Part shown: positions 22,168 to 26,221 of the stretch, piece by piece | Layout of the letters: each line of letters starts with the position of its first letter | How positions within the stretch are numbered: position 1 is the first letter of the stretch | NCBI GenBank assembly: GCA_964409235.1 | Contig: CAYPCN010000020.1 | Coordinates: 1 to 26,221, forward strand | Length of the DNA stretch: 26,221 nucleotides | Reading direction: 5' to 3' | From: CAINFV01 sp964409235 | GTDB lineage: Bacteria; Chlamydiota; Chlamydiia; Chlamydiales; FEN-1388 | Program-made: the position numbers and the translations under genes | The notes under the pieces: model-generated | What the model saw: only the letters and a program-made list of their open reading frames with translations | The model's database searches: none | What the model was told of the DNA's origin: nothing

Positions 22168-22926
22168 ATGCCATTTGGAACATTGCCCCCGAGGGATTTG
22201 CCACTGAGCTATTCCATCGACATTGATATTTTGGGTCAGCCTGATGATGCGACCTGCGGTCCGACATCGCTCCATTCTGTATATCGGTACTACAAAGATG
22301 GTGTTTCGTTAGAGCAGGTGATACGAGAAGTCCATACGTTTGAAGATGGAGGGACTTTGGCGGTTTGGCTCGGGACTCATGCGCTGTCTCGAGGGTACGA
22401 TGCGCACTTATTCACGTGCAATTTGCAATTGCTTGACCCGTCATGGTTTACCAGTCCGCGCGTGAACCTCGTCAACAAGTTAGAAGAGCAGATGCGGCAT
22501 AAAACCGATTCAAAAATGGCTCGCACGAGCCATGCGTTTATTGATTTTATCAAGAAGGGCGGGACGGTGAAGTTAGAGGACGTCACGAGAGACGTTTTGA
22601 GACGGTATTTGAGTCAGGGGTTCCCTATTCTTACTGGGTTGAGTTCGACATTTTTGTATAGATCGCCGCGCGAAGTACCTCCACACCAAGTTCCTGATGA
22701 CATCCGTGGACTTCCTACTGGCCACTTCGTCATTCTTTGTGGCTATAACCGGGAGGACAAAACAATTACCGTTGCGGATCCGCTGACGCAAAACCCTTTT
22801 TCTGCGTCGAGAAAATACGAAGTCCATATTGACCGTGTTCTCTGCTCTATTCTCTTAGGTGTCCTGACCTATGATGCGAATTTTCTGATCATCAAGCCGA
22901 AAGCGCGCACACGATTGAAGCCATGA
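22168..22926 (+). CDS. C39-like papain-fold peptidase of the amidoligase operon
   Basis: The 252-residue protein has QPDDATCGPTSLHSVYRYY near the start: a glutamine for the oxyanion hole and the nucleophile cysteine (about C31) of the C39 group. Near the end is GHFVILCGYNREDKTITVADP, with the catalytic histidine and aspartate. There is no signal peptide, transporter or kinase domain, so it acts alone in the cytoplasm. C39 peptidases usually cut leader peptides; here it may trim or release the product made by the two ligases. The ATG at 22168 is chosen because AAGGAG stands nine bases upstream; an in-frame upstream codon lies inside the previous gene. It closes the operon and converges on the kinase-like gene after ten bases. 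Confidence 0.86.
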   Translation: MPFGTLPPRDLPLSYSIDIDILGQPDDATCGPTSLHSVYRYYKDGVSLEQVIREVHTFEDGGTLAVWLGTHALSRGYDAHLFTCNLQLLDPSWFTSPRVNLVNKLEEQMRHKTDSKMARTSHAFIDFIKKGGTVKLEDVTRDVLRRYLSQGFPILTGLSSTFLYRSPREVPPHQVPDDIRGLPTGHFVILCGYNREDKTITVADPLTQNPFSASRKYEVHIDRVLCSILLGVLTYDANFLIIKPKARTRLKP

Positions 22927-22936
22927 TGTGAGATAC

Positions 22937-23887
22937 TTATCGAGAGGCTTCCCGGGTACATCGTTCTGGTGCTTCCAGTTGGCTTTGTAGATGGACATGA
23001 AGCGCTGGCGAACGGGCCGACAGCCATTCTGAGAATCTGTTGAAGACCTTTCTCATATCTTGTTGCATCTCAGGAGGAGAGCTAATATCGGGGTTGCGAT
23101 AGAAGCTGCCGATATCGATGAGAACGGCCGAGTGTCCGATGAGTCCTGCATTTTTGTGCAGATCAGGATCTGAATCTTGAATCCCTTTTACAGATCGCGC
23201 AGCGATGAGAGCCACGAGGGAGTCGATCGCACATTTTGCTTGGGCAATGTCTCCTTGGGCAATCCAGCGCTCAAAAGAGGGAAGGACAAGTGCTGCGCGC
23301 TTCTGAAGTGCAAAGCCATGCTGACTTAGGTCAATGGTATATGTCCTCCCTAAGGAGTCGACGATGGTCACGGGCAGCGAAAACTCCTTTGACGGAAGGA
23401 TTTGTGCATAGAGCAGGCCGCATTCCTGCAGGAGTGTGGTGGCGGCCAGCTTGTAGCTGGTCAGTGTGCGCTCGATGCGGTATCTGCGGCGGCGGACGAG
23501 ATCGTCGCGGTATCTGCCGAGTGCTTCAGGCAGAGGGATGTTCTGGAGCCACTCTGCGGGTTGCATGTGGTGGAATTTGAACAGCTTGAGGACGTAACGG
23601 CCATCTTCACTCACAAACGCATAGGCTTGAGAGCCTTTTTTCAAGTATCGAAATGGCTGGTTGGTGATGGCCGTCAGTGTCTCGAGAGTGGATTTGGAAG
23701 GGGGTTGAACAGAAAGATCCCCAGAAAATGTTATAGGCGTTTCGATGCGTGAGAGGCAAAACCCCTCTGTCAACGCGTAGTATATGGTGCGCGTGAGGAA
23801 GATGCACAAAAAGAAGAGGAGGGCAATACGAAGAAATATTCCCGTTCTGAAAGTGGGAATGGTGGGATGTCGAGAGGTGGATGCCAT
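22937..23887 (-). CDS. Membrane-anchored protein kinase-like protein
   Basis: The 316-residue protein has one membrane span (about 16-38), then a long domain with kinase-like marks. These are RYLKKGSQAYAFVSEDGRYV (about 80-99, as a glycine loop), VLKLFK with a lysine at about 101, PDLHKN (241-246) in the place of the catalytic loop, and VLIDIGSF with DIG (258-260) for DFG. The catalytic loop resembles the DLHPGN of aminoglycoside-kinase-like folds but is one residue shorter. The small lobe seems to continue into long helices. The start is taken at the ATG at 23887; a GTG at 23926 is possible and no clear ribosome site supports either. It may phosphorylate a protein or small molecule, or be an inactive pseudokinase. 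No partner gene is linked. Confidence 0.75.
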   Translation of the reverse strand: MASTSRHPTIPTFRTGIFLRIALLFFLCIFLTRTIYYALTEGFCLSRIETPITFSGDLSVQPPSKSTLETLTAITNQPFRYLKKGSQAYAFVSEDGRYVLKLFKFHHMQPAEWLQNIPLPEALGRYRDDLVRRRRYRIERTLTSYKLAATTLLQECGLLYAQILPSKEFSLPVTIVDSLGRTYTIDLSQHGFALQKRAALVLPSFERWIAQGDIAQAKCAIDSLVALIAARSVKGIQDSDPDLHKNAGLIGHSAVLIDIGSFYRNPDISSPPEMQQDMRKVFNRFSEWLSARSPALHVHLQSQLEAPERCTREASR

Positions 23888-23977
23888 AGCTACGTGTGGA
23901 TAAATACAATGTGTATAACGAATCACTACGCAAAAATTCTACCCGCTCAGTGTGGTGGAGTCCAGAGGTTTTGTAGA

Positions 23978-24016
23978 GAGCTATTTGCGATGTGCCTTTT
24001 GGAGGAATAGAGGCTG
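23978..24016 (+). repeat. Solo terminal repeat of the MITE-like family (G)
   Basis: GAGCTATTTGCGATGTG followed by CCTTTTGGAGG and AATAGAGG matches the left end of the family. After that the sequence departs, and no right end is seen before the terminator at 24039. It is either a remnant or an end left behind. Confidence 0.65.
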
Positions 24017-24038
24017 ATTTGATCCCACGCGGGTCAGT

Positions 24039-24066
24039 AAAAAAGGCGAGGGATCAAACCCTCGCC
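24039..24066 (-). terminator. Rho-independent terminator of the WH2/polyproline gene
   Basis: Read on the minus strand, GGCGAGGG pairs perfectly over eight bases with CCCTCGCC across a six-base loop. A run of six T follows directly. It lies 43 bases after the stop codon of the 24109-24942 gene. Confidence 0.85.
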
Positions 24067-24108
24067 CTGTGGAAAAATTTCGCACGCTGTTTCTGGTGTG
24101 TCAAATAG

Positions 24109-24942
24109 TTACTCCCAGTTCTTTTTCTCTTCCTGGCTTTCGTCTGAGGCCTCTGTACCCTTGGCCTCTGTATCCCTCGCCCTTTTCAAAATCTTTTGTT
24201 GCCATTCCGGACGCGTTTGTTCTGGTTTTGTCTTTTCTCGAGGCGGTGTTTTTTTTAGCGTTACACCTTTCTGTATTGCGCTGGTAATGTCTTCTTGGAT
24301 CTGCTGCTGTGTGCTGCTTGGTCCTTCCAGGGGCGATGGAGATCCCGGCGGAGAGATCGGCCCCTTGGGAGATCCGCCTCGTTGTGCCGAGGGAGGTGGA
24401 GGCGGTGGTGGGGGCGGAGGCGGTGGTGGAGCGGCGTGGCCTGTCTTAGCTGTCTTTTTTTCTTCTAAGGCAGCGACAATGTTTTGGAAAAAAGCAACGA
24501 GGTGGTGTGCATCTACAGCCTGATCTCCAGTTGGCTCTGGTAACGGTAGCTCAAATTGCTTGGCTACCTTCAGCATATCTTGAATGAGAGGGGGGGCTTC
24601 ACCTGTCTCTGAAGTGGTTTTGGCTACTGTAGTTTCCTCAGCGGCGGGAGAGCCTGGCATTGCTTCTATACCCAATGCCGCTTGAAAGATGGTTCGCATT
24701 TCCTCGGGCGTTACGGGACGCAGGCCTTCGGGCATAATAATGTCGTGTTCCGATCGTACGGTGACGACAGAGAGATCTTGGAGGGCATTTTTTTCGACTG
24801 AAACTACGAAATTTGAAGCAGTGATAAGTTCCTGAATAAAGTCTTCCCACGATTCTTTCAGTCTTTTGGTTGACGACTCCATAAGTCCATATCGTTGCAC
24901 CAGGTCACTAATGGTCCCGCTAACCTTAGGGTCTAAAGACAT
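24109..24942 (-). CDS. Polyproline and WH2-like protein, candidate actin-modulating effector
   Basis: The 277-residue protein has an N-terminal helical region (1-160) without a signal peptide. An uninterrupted run of 13 prolines follows (172-184, bases 24391-24429), then a Ser/Pro/Gly linker, and then IQEDITSAIQKGVTLKKT (215-232). The last block fits the WH2 actin-monomer binding motif: an amphipathic helix with an I-x-x-G step, then LKKT. A basic-acidic tail ends the protein. In WASP-family proteins polyproline recruits profilin-actin and WH2 places actin for nucleation; Chlamydia TarP also nucleates actin and has a proline-rich region. So I infer a type III-delivered actin effector. GGAGG stands five bases before the ATG at 24942, and a clean terminator follows, so it is monocistronic. 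The WH2 call is by motif only. Confidence 0.82.
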   Translation of the reverse strand: MSLDPKVSGTISDLVQRYGLMESSTKRLKESWEDFIQELITASNFVVSVEKNALQDLSVVTVRSEHDIIMPEGLRPVTPEEMRTIFQAALGIEAMPGSPAAEETTVAKTTSETGEAPPLIQDMLKVAKQFELPLPEPTGDQAVDAHHLVAFFQNIVAALEEKKTAKTGHAAPPPPPPPPPPPPPSAQRGGSPKGPISPPGSPSPLEGPSSTQQQIQEDITSAIQKGVTLKKTPPREKTKPEQTRPEWQQKILKRARDTEAKGTEASDESQEEKKNWE

Positions 24943-25420
24943 ACAGTCCTCCTCTTAACATGTGTCAATACCCTCTTTACGCGCATCATACATTATTTGC
25001 AAATCATCGGATTCGCAGCGATGGGGTGTCGACCCACAGTTCCATCTGGAAGGATCTTTTCTTAGTGGTGCGTACTGTGGGTGTCTCAAGCTGTATCACT
25101 GGTACACCCACAATCGTATGGCACTATCTGCTGATCTATGCACATGGATAAAGAATTCTGAGAGAAAAATCGTGCAGAAATTTTTTGAGAAAAAAAATGA
25201 AAAAAGGTGATTGCCCGAAAATCGATTGGTCCGATATTGTTTTGGGCACAACGAAAGCGAAAAACGCTCGAAGTTGAAAGCGTGTCGAAGAACACGCGAA
25301 TAGCAAGATTGACAGTGCAAATGGAGAGGTGTGCAAGCTCAGAAGAGCTTGTGCGCGGATCTTCTTTGAAGATTTTAAAAAGAGTTTAAGCACTCGCGCC
25401 AATGATATATTTTTTTTTGG
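24943..25420. other. Gap between the WH2-like gene and 16S rRNA, structured leader
   Basis: It has 478 bases and no credible gene. Bases 25032-25111 hold two mutually exclusive hairpins. Bases 25150-25208 are rich in A. A possible rRNA promoter lies at 25211-25240. A leader with small hairpins follows: GCGTGT/ACACGC (about 25281-25298) and CAAGCTC/GAGCTTG (25334-25351). A perfect TTGACA (25309-25314) has no -10 box after it. A T-rich tract just precedes the 16S 5' end. Confidence 0.5.
25211..25240 (+). promoter_or_regulatory. Possible rRNA operon promoter
   Basis: TTGCCC (25211-25216) and TATTGT (25235-25240) are 18 bases apart, just after an A-rich upstream stretch that could act as an UP element. 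The transcript would have a leader of about 170 bases before 16S. Confidence 0.3.
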
Positions 25421-26221
25421 ACTGAGAATTTGATCTTGGTTCAGACTGAACGCTGGCGGCGTGGATGAGACATGCAAGTCGAACGGAAAGAGGAGCAATC
25501 CTCTTTCAGTGGCGGAAGGGTTAGGAATGTATGAGCAATCTGCCTCTTACCTCGGAATAACGGCTGGAAACGGCCGCTAATACCGGATGAGGCTGAGAAA
25601 AGGCATCTTTTCTCAATCAATGGAGGGGACCCTGAGAGGGGCCTTGCGGTAAGAGAGGAGCTCATAAGGTATCAGCTAGTTGGTGAGGTAATGGCTTACC
25701 AAGGCTAAGACGCCTAGGCGGATTGAGAGATCGACCGCCAACACTGGGACTGAGACACTGCCCAGACTCCTACGGGAGGCAGCAGTCGAGAATAATTCGC
25801 AATGGACGAAAGTCTGACGATGCGACGCCGCGTGAACGATGAAGGCCTTCGGGTTGTAACGTTCTGTTGTCCTGGAACAAGAGTAGTTGACGAATAGTTG
25901 ACTACGATGAGGGTACAGGAAGAGGAAGCACCGGCTAATTCCGTGCCAGCAGCTGCGGTAATACGGAAGGTGCAAGCGTTAGTCGGAATTACTGGGCGTA
26001 AAGGGTGCGTAGGCGGTGGTATAAGTCGGACGTGAAATCCCGAAGCTCAACTTCGGAACTGCATCCGAAACTGTATCACTAGAGGAACGGCGGAGAAAAT
26101 GGAATTCCATATGTAGCGGTGAAATGCGTAGATATATGGAAGAACACCAGTGGCGAAAGCGGTTTTCTAGCCCCCTCCTGACGCTGAGGCACGAAAGCAA
26201 GGGGAGCAAACAGGATTAGAT
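25421..26221 (+). rRNA. rrs: 16S ribosomal RNA, 5' part (continues past the window)
   Basis: The gene starts near CTGAGAATTTGATCTTGG and runs off the window end, so only about the first 800 bases are present. Recognisable universal blocks include GAACGCTGGCGGCGTGG, CTCCTACGGGAGGCAGCAG, GTGCCAGCAGCTGCGGTAAT and GTAGCGGTGAAATGCGTAGA. The start CTGAGAATTTGATCTTGGTT, instead of the common AGAGTTTGATCCTGGCTC, is a chlamydial mark. The order Chlamydiales is likely; I cannot place the family. The mature 5' end is approximate. Open frames within it are not genes. Confidence 0.97.

Noticed and set aside
24098..24523. Glycine-rich plus-strand frame opposite the polyproline gene
   Set aside because: The glycine run is only the antisense reading of proline codons; the minus-strand gene has a ribosome binding site and terminator.
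25031..25115. tRNA-like gene in the hairpin region before 16S
   Set aside because: No T-loop GTTCRA block, no anticodon arm of proper length, and pairings do not form a cloverleaf.
25309..25337. Perfect TTGACA as rRNA promoter -35 box
   Set aside because: No -10-like hexamer follows at 15-19 bases, so I prefer the weaker but paired boxes at 25211-25240.
25136..26209. Minus-strand open frames in the 16S region and its leader
   Set aside because: They are antisense to rRNA or AT-rich leader; the rRNA identity is certain.
1..26221. CRISPR array or phage genes
   Set aside because: No direct repeats with regular spacers, and no integrase, capsid or Cas-type proteins; the repeats present are inverted and widely spaced.

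Overview
The window comes from a member of the Chlamydiae, most likely an environmental or 'chlamydia-like' lineage. The 16S rRNA gene that starts near 25421 has the chlamydial 5' end. The ffh-rpsP-trmD cluster carries a TrmD with an extra VOC-like domain, and fabI is of the plant/chlamydial type. A YbjN-like gene resembling the type III chaperone Mcsc sits directly in front of dnaQ, an order I recall from Chlamydia (CT260-CT261). By eye the DNA is about half G+C, well above Chlamydia or Protochlamydia. I cannot name the genus.

Layout. 1-5262: mnmA (minus strand), then a cluster of short palindromic mobile elements, a helical unknown gene, and the ffh-rpsP-trmD translation and secretion operon. 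5196-7817: a large leucine-rich-repeat (LRR) protein on the minus strand whose 3' end overlaps trmD. 7943-10114: another palindromic element, the Mcsc-like chaperone, dnaQ, and a convergent pair made of a FliO-like membrane protein and a 52-residue lipoprotein. 10231-13358: an unknown 477-residue protein, a lipoprotein with a possible permuted papain-like (His then Cys) site, and a convergent second lipoprotein. 13427-17058: a palindromic element, fabI, a two-gene minus-strand operon (a secreted protein with a duplicated module and an Inc-like bilobed membrane protein), and an AEC-family permease. 16971-18571: two tandem secreted caspase-like proteins. 18766-22926: a tight four-gene operon of RimK-like ATP-grasp ligase, GCS2-like ligase, N-formylglutamate amidohydrolase-like enzyme and C39-like peptidase. 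22937-24942: a membrane-anchored kinase-like protein and a polyproline plus WH2 protein. 25421-end: the start of an rRNA operon.

How it fits together. Housekeeping genes (mnmA, ffh, rpsP, trmD, dnaQ, fabI, 16S) alternate with genes that look made for the host interface: LRR, Inc-like, caspase-like, kinase-like and WH2/polyproline proteins, plus a chaperone of the type that delivers effectors. The amidoligase operon looks like a self-contained pathway that makes, and perhaps trims, an amide-linked amino-acid or peptide product. A family of roughly 155-168 bp palindromic MITE-like elements, with imperfect 5-bp target duplications, occupies many of the gaps. One solo end supplies the ribosome binding site of a gene.
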